A DNA stretch of 18,008 bases from Flammeovirgaceae bacterium UBA5867. GTDB taxonomy: Bacteria; Bacteroidota; Bacteroidia; Cytophagales; Cyclobacteriaceae. The DNA lies in assembly GCA_002432545.1 (NCBI GenBank), contig DJFR01000049.1, forward strand, positions 5,092 through 23,099, in the 5' to 3' direction. The notes under the pieces are model-generated. The model ran no database searches, was not told where the DNA came from, and was given only the letters and a program-made list of their open reading frames with translations. The translations under genes were made by a program, and so were the position numbers. Shown in pieces: positions 1 through 7,161 of this stretch. Position 1 is the first letter of the stretch. Each line of letters starts with the position of its first letter.

Positions 1-185
1 GCAGCATTGTCTATCAATGTTGCGCCAGCCTTTTGATAATCTTCATCAAGAAAGCCGCTTCCGTTTCCTGCTGTTTTCTGAACCTGCACAGTGTGCCCGC
101 GCTTTACCAGCTCCTGCGTTCCGGCAGGGGTGAGGGCAACACGGTTTTCATTGTTCTTGATTTCCTTCGGTACGCCAATGATCAT
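1..185 (-). CDS. ald: Alanine dehydrogenase, N-terminal part (cut by window edge)
   Basis: The reverse strand from an ATG at 185 reads MIIGVPKEIKNNENRVALTP and continues open to the window edge, giving about 61 residues. This is the highly conserved N-terminus of alanine dehydrogenase, an NAD-dependent enzyme that interconverts L-alanine with pyruvate and ammonia in the cytoplasm. The family shares this N-terminal domain with transhydrogenase alpha subunits, but the opening GVPKEIKNNENRVALTP block fits Ald better. The catalytic His and Asp and the NAD-binding domain lie outside the window, so intactness cannot be judged. It is divergent from the E1 gene at 450 and has its own promoter-like element at 214-221. 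Identification is by recognition of the conserved N-terminal motif. Confidence 0.9.
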   Translation of the reverse strand, partial: MIIGVPKEIKNNENRVALTPAGTQELVKRGHTVQVQKTAGNGSGFLDEDYQKAGATLIDNA

Positions 186-213
186 AATTTGTATAGATTG
201 TTAATGAGAGCTG

Positions 214-221
214 CAAATATA
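214..221 (-). promoter_or_regulatory. Bacteroidota -7 element for ald
   Basis: The plus strand reads CAAATATA, so the minus strand reads TATATTTG, an exact TAnnTTTG match. It lies 28 bases upstream of the ald ATG. No clear TTTG is seen at the -33 position; only an A-rich run is present there. The element is inferred from the consensus and its position. Confidence 0.5.
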
Positions 222-386
222 CAGTGGCAATAAGTATGAAAAAGGAGAGAATGAAAGATGATTTTTATTCGAAATAATTTGTTGTAAACTAAACGATCAT
301 TCATGTAAAATTCCGGTGAATGAGTTTTTCCGAAATAAAATTTGTAAGCCGCATTTGTAAAATGAAGTACTGCAATCGTTGGTGCT

Positions 387-416
387 TTTGAAAGGTAAAA
401 CTATTCCCTATTTTTG
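387..416 (+). promoter_or_regulatory. Bacteroidota promoter for the E1 gene
   Basis: TTTG at 387-390 and TATTTTTG at 409-416 are separated by 18 bases, matching the TTTG-N17-23-TAnnTTTG promoter pattern of Bacteroidota. Transcription would begin about 25-30 bases before the TTG start at 450. This also argues that no start codon upstream of 420 is used. Confidence 0.7.
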
Positions 417-449
417 GACTCAACAGGTTTCACCTAATCCCGGATTATT

Positions 450-2861
450 TTGAGCGCATTAAAAGAAGCAAAGACAAAATTCTCGCAGACGAAAGTGAAA
501 GATATACTTTCAGACTATCGTCTTGCAGTAGAAAGCAGGGAAGCCAGTATCATCGGCCGCAAAGAAGTGTTCATGGGTAAAGCCAAGTTCGGCATCTTCG
601 GTGATGGTAAGGAAGTGGCGCAGATTGCTATGGCGAAAGTTTTTCGCAACGGAGATTTTCGTTCAGGTTACTACCGTGATCAAACCTTTATGTTCGCCAT
701 TGGTGAACTTACTGTACAGCAATTTTTTGCACAGCTCTATGCGCATACAGATCTGGAAGCAGATCCTTCTACAGCAGGTCGCTTAATGACAGGCCACTTT
801 GGTACACGCACACTTGATGAGTACGGTAAGTTTAAAAATCTGAGCGAGCAGAAAAACAGCAGCGCAGATATATCACCAACAGCAGGGCAGATGCCACGAC
901 TGCTTGGTCTTGCGTATGCATCGAAGCTATACCGTAACAATCCTGGACTGAAAGACTATACTAATTTTTCAGTGAACGGAAATGAAATAGCTTTCGGTAC
1001 CATTGGTAATGCTTCCACATCCGAAGGTATGTTCTTCGAAGCGATCAACGCTGCCGGTGTATTGCAGGTGCCCATGCTTACTTCCGTGTGGGACGATGGT
1101 TATGGTATATCTGTTCCGGCAGAGTATCACACCACCAAAGCAAGTATATCAAAAGCACTCGCAGGTTTACAGCGTACTGCTACCGAGAAAGGTTTCGAAA
1201 TTATACTTGCCAAAGGATGGGATTATCCCGGTCTGTTGGAAGCATACCAGAAAGCCGAGAAGATCTGTCGTGAAGAACATGTGCCGGTATTGCTGCACGT
1301 TGAAGAGTTAACACAACCTCAGGGACACTCTACATCCGGTTCGCACGAACGCTATAAATCTAAAGAGCGACTTACCTGGGAAGCGGAGCATGATTGTATT
1401 CGCAAGATGCGCGAGTGGATCATTAACGAAGTAATGGTGTTGCCCGAAGATGTAGATGCTATTGAAAGAGAAGCCAAGCAGGCTGCCAAGCAGGCGAAAG
1501 AGCGTGCGTGGAAAGCATTTACAGAAGATGTGCGCAAAGATCAGAACATTGTTAGTGCTATACTAGAGAAAGCCGAAGCGCTGAGCAGCCGCGGTGAAGA
1601 TATAGTGGCACTCCGTAATGAGTTAAGCACGACCATCAACGCGACCCGCCTTGATACGATGAAAGCTGCACGCAAGGCAGTTCGCTATTTCCGCGATGAA
1701 GATCATGAAGCAAAAACAGAATTGATCGAATGGCTACGCGCAGCAGAAGGAGATAATCATAGTCGATATAGTTCACATTTATATAGTCATTCAGAAGACG
1801 CTGCGCTAAAGGCAGAAATTATACCTCCGCAGTATAGCGAAAGCTCTTCGATTGTAGACGGAAGAGAAGTATTGCAGGCATGCTTCGATGCTGCGCTTAC
1901 ACGTGACCCTTTGGTGATTGCCTTTGGTGAAGATGTAGGAAAGATCGGAGATGTGAACCAGGGCTTTGCCGGTTTGCAGGCCAAGCATGGTGAGTTGCGC
2001 GTAACCGATACCGGTATTCGCGAATGTACCATCATCGGGCAAGGTATAGGGGCTGCGTTGCGCGGACTGAGACCTATAGCCGAGATGCAATATCTCGATT
2101 ATCTTATTTATGCGTTACCTACATTGTCAGATGACCTGGCGTGTTTACAGTATAGAACGAAGGGTGGACAAAAAGCTCCACTGATTATTCGTACGCGTGG
2201 TCACCGCCTGGAAGGAGTGTGGCATGCCGGCTCGCAGATCGGTATGATGCTGCAAAGCTTACGGGGTATATATATACTTACTCCGCGTAACATGACGCAG
2301 GCTGCCGGTTTCTATAACACCATGTTAAAGTCTGACGACCCGGCTATCATTGTCGAGTGTCTGAATGGCTACCGTCTGAAAGAAAGAATACCGGATAATA
2401 TAGGCGAGTTCAATGTACCGCTGGGTGTACCGGAAGTTTTGAAAGAAGGTAACGATGTAACTATCGTAACGTACGGCTCGATGTGCCGCGTGGTGATGGA
2501 AGCTGCAGAAGACCTCGAACAATTCGGAATTTCATGCGAGGTAATTGATGTGCAGACATTGTTACCATTCGATGTTCACCATCGTATACTTGAATCCGTT
2601 AAGAAAACGAACCGCATCATCTTTGCCGATGAAGATGTGCCCGGTGGTGCTACCAGCTATATGATGCAGCAGGTGTTGGAAGTGCAAAATGCATATCAAT
2701 ACCTGGATTCGAAGCCAGTAACCATTACGGCTAAAGAACATCGTCCTGCGTATGCATCCGATGGTGATTACTTTACGAAACCAAATCCGGAAGATGTGTT
2801 TGAGACGGTATATACCCTCCTGCACGAAGCAGATCCGGATACATTTCCGTCTTTATACTAA
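450..2861 (+). CDS. 2-oxoacid dehydrogenase E1, fused alpha and beta subunits (branched-chain type)
   Basis: This is the thiamine-diphosphate-dependent E1 component that decarboxylates a 2-oxoacid and transfers the acyl group to the lipoyl domain of E2. Residues about 1-440 form the alpha subunit: the cofactor-binding motif is at 186-193 (GNASTSEG), and QGHSTSGSHERY resembles the regulatory loop of branched-chain enzymes. Residues about 470-803 form the beta subunit, with AFGEDVG near 490 carrying the expected glutamate, followed by TGIRECTIIGQGIGAALRG and a C-terminal transketolase-type domain (ITAKEHRPAY). The alpha-beta fusion of about 800 residues is common in Bacteroidota. The start is TTG: there is no upstream ATG downstream of the promoter, and the conserved DYRLAVESRE block lies before the next ATG at 573. 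The HSTS loop favours branched-chain 2-oxoacids over pyruvate, but the substrate is inferred. No E2 or E3 gene is nearby. Confidence 0.9.
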   Translation: MSALKEAKTKFSQTKVKDILSDYRLAVESREASIIGRKEVFMGKAKFGIFGDGKEVAQIAMAKVFRNGDFRSGYYRDQTFMFAIGELTVQQFFAQLYAHTDLEADPSTAGRLMTGHFGTRTLDEYGKFKNLSEQKNSSADISPTAGQMPRLLGLAYASKLYRNNPGLKDYTNFSVNGNEIAFGTIGNASTSEGMFFEAINAAGVLQVPMLTSVWDDGYGISVPAEYHTTKASISKALAGLQRTATEKGFEIILAKGWDYPGLLEAYQKAEKICREEHVPVLLHVEELTQPQGHSTSGSHERYKSKERLTWEAEHDCIRKMREWIINEVMVLPEDVDAIEREAKQAAKQAKERAWKAFTEDVRKDQNIVSAILEKAEALSSRGEDIVALRNELSTTINATRLDTMKAARKAVRYFRDEDHEAKTELIEWLRAAEGDNHSRYSSHLYSHSEDAALKAEIIPPQYSESSSIVDGREVLQACFDAALTRDPLVIAFGEDVGKIGDVNQGFAGLQAKHGELRVTDTGIRECTIIGQGIGAALRGLRPIAEMQYLDYLIYALPTLSDDLACLQYRTKGGQKAPLIIRTRGHRLEGVWHAGSQIGMMLQSLRGIYILTPRNMTQAAGFYNTMLKSDDPAIIVECLNGYRLKERIPDNIGEFNVPLGVPEVLKEGNDVTIVTYGSMCRVVMEAAEDLEQFGISCEVIDVQTLLPFDVHHRILESVKKTNRIIFADEDVPGGATSYMMQQVLEVQNAYQYLDSKPVTITAKEHRPAYASDGDYFTKPNPEDVFETVYTLLHEADPDTFPSLY

Positions 2862-2887
2862 GTATTAAAAAATACTGTCGGGAGAGA

Positions 2888-2940
2888 AGAGACTGATTTT
2901 TTATTTCTTGATTCCTTCAAGAGTAACAAAGTCAGTCTCT
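2888..2940. repeat. 9-bp inverted repeat at a convergent gene junction
   Basis: AGAGACTGA (2888-2896) and TCAGTCTCT (2932-2940) are perfect reverse complements 35 bases apart, spanning the 3' end of the lipoprotein gene. Just upstream, AGTATT and AATACT (2861-2866 and 2871-2876) form a short hairpin around an A4 loop at the E1 stop codon. Either could help end transcription between the convergent genes, but neither is followed by a convincing T-tract, so the terminator role is weak. Confidence 0.4.
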
Positions 2941-3752
2941 ATTGTATTGCTCGCATTGAGCGCGCGATCTTTAATGGTAACGCGCAGCTTGAATGACTGT
3001 GATCCCAATACAATAGCGAGACCTTCCGATTTCATACTATAGCGGAGTGTACCTTCCAGCGGTCCGGTTTCATCCGAGAGTCTTGGAAATCGTCCATCAA
3101 AAGAAGGACCGCATTCTGTTCCGGTAATTGTCTCCCAGTCCAACTCAGTGCCGTTGCTTAAAATGAAATCAACTGTAATGTTATCGTAGTTCGGATTTTT
3201 CTGGGTATAGAATATCTCCTTGATCTCAAACAGATCAGGATTCTCCGGGTTGGAACTTCTCAGCGTATCGGTAATATTATACGTGGCATCAAAGGTGGAT
3301 TCATTACCGCGTTCTACATATAGTGTATCAAATATATAGGTGTTACAGGTATACGGATAAACATACTCAGGCATTTTGCTGGCATACTCGGCTTTTTCAA
3401 GTGTCCGGTTGGTAGCGAGTTTTCCTGTCTGACCACTGTTTACATATAGTATAGGAGGAATGTTTGTATACTTGGAGATGGTTGGAACGGAGATCAGGTT
3501 GCCGTTGTTTTCCAGGAAATAATTTTTAGGATGAAAAGGAAAGGAGATGTCGTCATTGGAAAGACCGAGGTCACCATCGCCATCCTTGAAGTTGACGGAA
3601 AGAACAAGTGAGTCGATAGCATCTGCTTCCTGATAAAATTCCAATCCTGCGAAGTTGATACTAGGTGTGTTAGGATACTCAGGCGGATCGAAACATGAAC
3701 TTGCCACCACCACTAAAACACCAAACAGCAATAGACCCTTTGTAATTTTCAT
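2901..3752 (-). CDS. Predicted lipoprotein of unknown function
   Basis: The protein has 283 residues. It starts with a short basic stretch (MKITK), a hydrophobic segment and a lipobox ending in VASSC with the lipidated cysteine at position 20, so it should be exported and anchored to a membrane. The mature part begins FDPPEYPNTPSINF. An acidic loop DGDGDLGLSNDD (57-68) resembles calcium-binding Asp/Gly loops, but no fold can be assigned from it alone. Two further cysteines, in YTCNTY and GTECGPSF, could form a disulphide. I do not recognise a characterised family; proteins of this layout are common unannotated lipoproteins in Cytophagales. The ATG at 3752 gives a complete signal peptide. The 5' end faces the LuxE-like gene, whose promoter element is only a few bases away. 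Confidence 0.85.
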   Translation of the reverse strand: MKITKGLLLFGVLVVVASSCFDPPEYPNTPSINFAGLEFYQEADAIDSLVLSVNFKDGDGDLGLSNDDISFPFHPKNYFLENNGNLISVPTISKYTNIPPILYVNSGQTGKLATNRTLEKAEYASKMPEYVYPYTCNTYIFDTLYVERGNESTFDATYNITDTLRSSNPENPDLFEIKEIFYTQKNPNYDNITVDFILSNGTELDWETITGTECGPSFDGRFPRLSDETGPLEGTLRYSMKSEGLAIVLGSQSFKLRVTIKDRALNASNTIETDFVTLEGIKK

Positions 3753-3756
3753 TCTG

Positions 3757-3764
3757 TATTTTTG
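3757..3764 (+). promoter_or_regulatory. Bacteroidota -7 element for the LuxE-like gene
   Basis: TATTTTTG matches TAnnTTTG exactly and is identical to the element used by the E1 and small-lipoprotein genes. It lies 23 bases before the TTG start at 3788. The nearest TTTG (3739-3742) is only 14 bases upstream, shorter than the usual spacer, so the -33 half is doubtful. Confidence 0.5.
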
Positions 3765-3787
3765 AACCCTGTTAAGTTACGTAACGC

Positions 3788-4780
3788 TTGGATACTTTTA
3801 AAAGTTTTGAATCTACATTATACTCTGTTAACGATCAAACCTTTACTGATATTGCTTTAGAGGTGTTTCGTTTTCAGGCCGTTAACAACTCAGTGTATCG
3901 CGCTTTTATTCAAAACCTTTCGGTAGATCCGGCTGCCGTAAGCCGTGTTGAAGACATTCCGTTTCTGCCTATAGCATTCTTTAAAACCCATGCGCTGCAA
4001 AGTGGCGAATGGCAACCCGAAGTAACATTTACCAGCAGCGGCACCACGGGCGCAGCTACCAGTAAACACATGGTGGCCGATCTCGATTTTTACCAGCGTC
4101 ATTCGCAACGGTGCTTCGAATATTTTTTCGGACCGCTAACAGACTATCACTTTCTGGCGTTGCTGCCCTCGTATCTTGAGCGGCAGGGATCATCGCTCAT
4201 TGCGATGATGGACCATTTCATCCGTCATAGCGGCTCATCATATTCGTCATATTATCTTTTTCAGATTGATAAACTTCTGGAAGACCTGGCTAAACTTAAA
4301 ACTGATTCATCCCGAAAGGTTATACTCTGGGGAGTGTCATTTGCATTGCTGGATCTGGCCGAGAAATTCGGAGTTGATCTGAGTCATTGCCTGGTGTTTG
4401 AGACCGGAGGCATGAAAGGCAGACGAAAGGAAATAACCCGCGCTGAACTTCACGCTACGCTCCACGACAGGCTTAAGGCCACACACATTTACTCGGAGTA
4501 TGGCATGACCGAGTTACTGTCGCAGGCCTATACCCTGGGTGAATTCAGGTTTAAATGTCCGCCCTGGATGAAAATTATCGGGCGAGACATTACCGACCCG
4601 CTCAGCAAGGGGTTACTTCGCGAAACGGCCGGGATTAATGTCATCGATCTGGCCAACATTCAAACGGTATCGTTTATTGAAACCGAGGATTTAGGGAAGA
4701 TTTACCCGGACGGAACATTTGAGGTTCTGGGAAGAATGGATAACAGTGACGTACGTGGGTGTAATCTGATGATTGGTTAA
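3788..4780 (+). CDS. LuxE-like acyl-protein synthetase / acyl-adenylating enzyme
   Basis: The 330-residue protein belongs to the LuxE-like branch of the adenylate-forming superfamily, which activates a carboxylic acid with ATP and passes the acyl group to an acceptor. Visible motifs are the phosphate-binding loop TSSGTTG (82-88), ETGGMKGRRKE (205-215) and YSEYGMTELLSQ (235-246), the counterpart of the YGxTE motif of acyl-AMP ligases. It lacks the long C-terminal lid domain of full acyl-CoA synthetases, as expected for LuxE-type proteins. The start is TTG at 3788; the reading is conserved-looking from the first residues and no ATG lies between the promoter and this point. LuxCD-type reductase or thioesterase partners are absent here, so bioluminescence is not implied. 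The acyl substrate and acceptor are unknown. Confidence 0.85.
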   Translation: MDTFKSFESTLYSVNDQTFTDIALEVFRFQAVNNSVYRAFIQNLSVDPAAVSRVEDIPFLPIAFFKTHALQSGEWQPEVTFTSSGTTGAATSKHMVADLDFYQRHSQRCFEYFFGPLTDYHFLALLPSYLERQGSSLIAMMDHFIRHSGSSYSSYYLFQIDKLLEDLAKLKTDSSRKVILWGVSFALLDLAEKFGVDLSHCLVFETGGMKGRRKEITRAELHATLHDRLKATHIYSEYGMTELLSQAYTLGEFRFKCPPWMKIIGRDITDPLSKGLLRETAGINVIDLANIQTVSFIETEDLGKIYPDGTFEVLGRMDNSDVRGCNLMIG

Positions 4781-4794
4781 GATTTACCCCAATA

Positions 4795-4825
4795 TTTGTT
4801 TTGTTCTTAAAGAATTATATTTTTG
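4795..4825 (+). promoter_or_regulatory. Bacteroidota promoter for the 41-residue lipoprotein
   Basis: TTTG at 4795-4798 and TATTTTTG at 4818-4825 are separated by 19 bases, an excellent match to the phylum's promoter pattern. The ATG at 4847 follows after 21 bases, so the leader is short. The promoter begins 14 bases after the LuxE-like stop codon, making the small gene independently transcribed. Confidence 0.7.
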
Positions 4826-4846
4826 CTTGTAATCAATCCCATTGAA

Positions 4847-4972
4847 ATGAAAAAGATTGTAGTATTCGTTCTATTGGCAGCTTTTGTGTCAGCGTGCAGC
4901 CAATATACTTGCCCTACCTATACCAAGAAAGAGGCTCCGAAACAGGCTAAAGATTCTTCTCAGCGTATCTAA
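4847..4972 (+). CDS. Small lipoprotein, 41 residues
   Basis: This short open frame reads MKKIVVFVLLAAFVSACSQY and continues to a TAA at 4970. It has a basic start, a hydrophobic core and a lipobox VSAC with the lipidated cysteine at 17. The mature peptide would be only 25 residues, beginning CSQYTCPTY and ending in a Lys/Gln-rich hydrophilic tail with a second cysteine at position 22. Its own promoter ends 21 bases before the ATG and a rho-independent terminator follows 63 bases after the stop, so it looks like a genuine single-gene transcription unit rather than a chance frame. The function is unknown. It may be a small envelope or surface lipoprotein; CPTY-containing mini-lipoproteins seem familiar from Cytophagales, but I cannot name a family. 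Confidence 0.8.
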   Translation: MKKIVVFVLLAAFVSACSQYTCPTYTKKEAPKQAKDSSQRI

Positions 4973-5035
4973 ACTATATTTATAGCGCGCTTCCAGAGTT
5001 AGGGGTTTATTCTTCTGACTTAAAAGATATTTGCT

Positions 5036-5066
5036 AAAGGAAATCGTAATCGCGGTTTCCTTTTTT
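5036..5066 (+). terminator. Rho-independent terminator after the small lipoprotein
   Basis: AAAGGAAA (5036-5043) pairs perfectly with TTTCCTTT (5056-5063) around a 12-base loop, and the run of T extends to 5066. This also shows that the open frame reaching upstream of the DoxX gene to 5031 is not part of that gene. Confidence 0.75.
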
Positions 5067-5117
5067 GATTTATACCTCCTCCAGCTAAAACCAGCCCGGA
5101 AGTCTGGTACCCGACAC

Positions 5118-5145
5118 TTTAGAATTACACATCACTATACTTTTA
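5118..5145 (+). promoter_or_regulatory. Possible weak promoter for the DoxX-like gene
   Basis: TTTA (5118-5121) and TACTTTTA (5138-5145) resemble TTTG and TAnnTTTG but each ends in A instead of G. The spacer is 16 bases and the ATG follows 32 bases later. The position fits; the match is imperfect. Confidence 0.3.
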
Positions 5146-5177
5146 CAGCAACAAAGAACCCTATAAACATTTGCTGT

Positions 5178-5582
5178 ATGAAAACATTTGCCTGGGCATA
5201 CTGGATTGCCAGAATTATAGCCGCACTGATCATGGTGCAAACTCTCTATTTCAAATTTACAGGCGCAGAAGAGTCTGTATATATTTTTACAACCGTAGGC
5301 ATGGAACCCGTTGGCCGCATAGCCATTGGTATACTTGAGCTGGTTGCTTCTGTGTTGCTGATCATAAATGCCACGGCATGGCTGGGCGCATTGTTAGGAG
5401 CGGGGCTGATGGCTGGTGCGCTCGGTATGCATATAATGCTGCTCGGTATAGAAGTGAAGGGCGATGGCGGCTATCTTTTTTGTCTCGCCCTTATCGTGTT
5501 GCTCTGTTGCTGCTGGGTAATATTCTTCAACAGGCAAAAGATCAATACGATACTTTCAAGGTTTAGAAAGAGCCGCGTGTGA
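5178..5582 (+). CDS. DoxX-like membrane protein
   Basis: From the ATG at 5178 the protein has 134 residues and four hydrophobic segments (about 8-25, 45-64, 67-88 and 99-117), followed by a basic C-terminal tail (RQKINTILSRFRKSR). The size, the four-helix layout, the early YFKFTGAEESVYIF segment and the GRIAIGILELVASVLL helix match DoxX-family membrane proteins, small quinone- or redox-associated proteins whose precise role varies. A longer frame opens from a TTG at 5031, but that region contains the preceding terminator and has no membrane-protein character, so the ATG is preferred. The stop codon abuts the stop codon of the convergent SIMPL gene with no bases between them. A cysteine cluster LLCCCW lies in the last helix. 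Confidence 0.8.
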   Translation: MKTFAWAYWIARIIAALIMVQTLYFKFTGAEESVYIFTTVGMEPVGRIAIGILELVASVLLIINATAWLGALLGAGLMAGALGMHIMLLGIEVKGDGGYLFCLALIVLLCCCWVIFFNRQKINTILSRFRKSRV

Positions 5583-6324
5583 TTATGGTTTATTGCTGAT
5601 AAGCCAGGAAACTATCACTTCGTCTGATACCTGTATGTCCTGCACGGTAAGATCGCTAAACCCCGTATCACTGTTAGGAGCAGACATAGGTATAGGCGCA
5701 TAGTCACGGTAGCGCAGTCGCTCATGTAGTGAATAATCTTCACTATATCCATACCCATACTGTATAGATTGAATGTTGCCCAATGCTAATTTGGATTGAC
5801 GTGCAATGATGGCAGCGCGTTCATGTGCATTTTGAATGCTGAGCTCAATAAGCTTGCCGCGGACCTCCGCCAGTTTTTCCTCGGACAAGATGAAACTGAA
5901 TTGAAAATTGAGCTCAAGCGTTGTCTCAATAAAAGCATCTACCAGTTTGGTAACACGTTGTTGGTCATATTTAAACTCAAGAATGACAGACTGAGATGCT
6001 ATATATCCGCTGTCGACTGGCTCATGGTCTCTGTAGAATATATTCTTTCCTGCGTTGAAGCTGTTGCTTTTAATTTCCGTTTTTTTAAACCCAAGCTTCT
6101 CAAGCTGCTTCAGCAACGATGCATTCTTGTCATTTACACTTTTAACGGCTTTGTTGAAAGCCATATCCAATGAGTTGAAGGAAATAGTGATCACAGGCCA
6201 AATCGGGAGGTACCTGCATGCTTGCGTTACCTCTAACCTCTACAAGCGGAGGCTTTTGGCTCTGGGCAAAAACATGAATGACCAACAAAAGATAAACCGA
6301 AGTGAAATATAGCTTCTTCATCAC
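5583..6324 (-). pseudogene. SIMPL-domain (DUF541) secreted protein, split by a one-base frameshift
   Basis: The N-terminal frame from ATG 6324 gives a signal peptide (cleavage after HVFA, near residue 20) and then PPLVEVRGNASMQVPPDLA, the opening strand of a SIMPL domain. At 6195 the frame is lost. Reading on from the GTG at 6194 in the other frame continues the same domain without a gap (VITISFNSLDMAFNKAVKSV) through to a TAA at 5583. Removing base 6195 restores a protein of 246 residues, the usual family size. SIMPL proteins are periplasmic or surface proteins of the BP26 group, of poorly defined function, some linked to oxidative stress. As written, the gene makes only a 60-residue fragment. 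A sequencing error is as likely as a real mutation. It lies 51 bases downstream of the methyltransferase gene on the same strand, and the two may share a transcript. Confidence 0.85.
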
Positions 6325-6375
6325 GCATAGAGTTTAGTAGATTGTATAGGTAACGGGAAACGCCTCTAAAAGTCA

Positions 6376-7146
6376 CTACACCTTAACACCTTTATATAAA
6401 ATCTCTCCTTTAACCAATCCGAATTTCTGGCGGGTTGCTTCCGGTAAAGTATTTACAAAGTCATCTTCAATGGCTTGCAGTCCGGCTTGCTCGATGCGTT
6501 TCGGATAGTCATGTCCGTATTTACGAACGTGATCATCTTGTCCGAAAATCTTCTCGCGTTCGCGGGGATCAGTAATTGTATTGTCTTCAAAAGTAGTATC
6601 AGGCACGGGGTTGAAAAACGGAATTTGCAGTATAGCAAAGCCTCCGGGTTTTAATACGCGATTGATCTCGCGCATCGCCTGTATATCATCGCGCACATGT
6701 TCCAGCACGTGGTTGCACAGTACAGTATCAAATGTATTTTCAGCAAACGGAATCTCATGTATATCCATCTTTACTTTGGCCAGTGGCGATTCGATATCAG
6801 CTGTGATATAATTGTCACCATGTATTTTCTCAAAGCGTTTTATAAAACATGCCTCGGGCGCAATGTGCAGTACATGAAGTTTTGATCCGAAGAAATCCGT
6901 TTTCTCTTTCAAGTATAGCCAGATGAGGCGGTGACGCTCCAGTGAAAGACAATTCGGACACAACGCATTCGGTCTTGGGTTGATCCGTCCGTAAGGCAAC
7001 AAGGTGCGATAACTCGTTTCACACACCGGACAGGTAACAGCACTACCTCTGTAGAAAAGTCCGATAACGCGAACACCAAAACCACCAACACGTTGCAGAT
7101 ACTTGCGTGGTACAAAACGGATAAGCCAGGAAATGATTTTTTTCAT
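6376..7146 (-). CDS. SAM-dependent methyltransferase with zinc-ribbon-like N-terminus
   Basis: The protein has 256 residues. Cysteines at 39/42 and 63/66 (CPVC and CPNC) form a CxxC-x20-CxxC zinc-ribbon-like module. It is followed by a class I methyltransferase domain: motif I is the atypical LHVLHIAPE (90-98), the acidic residue after strand 2 is in YITADIES, and FDTVLCNHVLEHVRDD (139-154) with the VLKPGGF turn is the classic type-11 methyltransferase core. The substrate is not evident. The C-terminal part, with HVRKYGHDY, resembles methyltransferases near surface-sugar or glycosyl-transfer genes, but no such genes are nearby here. The first residues (ISWLIRFVPRKYLQRV) may form an amphipathic membrane-associating helix. 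A TAnnTTTG element starts only 8 bases upstream of the ATG, implying an almost leaderless transcript. The SIMPL gene follows downstream. Confidence 0.85.
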   Translation of the reverse strand: MKKIISWLIRFVPRKYLQRVGGFGVRVIGLFYRGSAVTCPVCETSYRTLLPYGRINPRPNALCPNCLSLERHRLIWLYLKEKTDFFGSKLHVLHIAPEACFIKRFEKIHGDNYITADIESPLAKVKMDIHEIPFAENTFDTVLCNHVLEHVRDDIQAMREINRVLKPGGFAILQIPFFNPVPDTTFEDNTITDPREREKIFGQDDHVRKYGHDYPKRIEQAGLQAIEDDFVNTLPEATRQKFGLVKGEILYKGVKV

Positions 7147-7153
7147 GCGGGCG

Positions 7154-7161
7154 CAAAGGTA
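7154..7161 (-). promoter_or_regulatory. Possible -7 element of the methyltransferase gene
   Basis: The plus strand CAAAGGTA reads TACCTTTG on the minus strand, an exact TAnnTTTG match 7 bases before the ATG. Transcription would start almost at the start codon. No -33 TTTG is visible; that position falls inside the word-repeat element. Confidence 0.35.

Noticed and set aside
33..233. 66-residue open frame on the plus strand
   Set aside because: It is antisense to alanine dehydrogenase and its promoter region, with no independent coding signs.
3788..4780. Bioluminescence (lux) locus
   Set aside because: Only a LuxE-like enzyme is present; luciferase, reductase and thioesterase genes are absent.
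5031..5177. N-terminal extension of the DoxX-like gene from a TTG at 5031
   Set aside because: The segment contains the terminator of the small lipoprotein and is not membrane-protein-like; the ATG at 5178 gives a standard DoxX-size protein.
6142..6324. Independent 60-residue secreted peptide
   Set aside because: Its first 43 residues are the signal peptide and first strand of the SIMPL protein; the tail after 6195 is out-of-frame translation.
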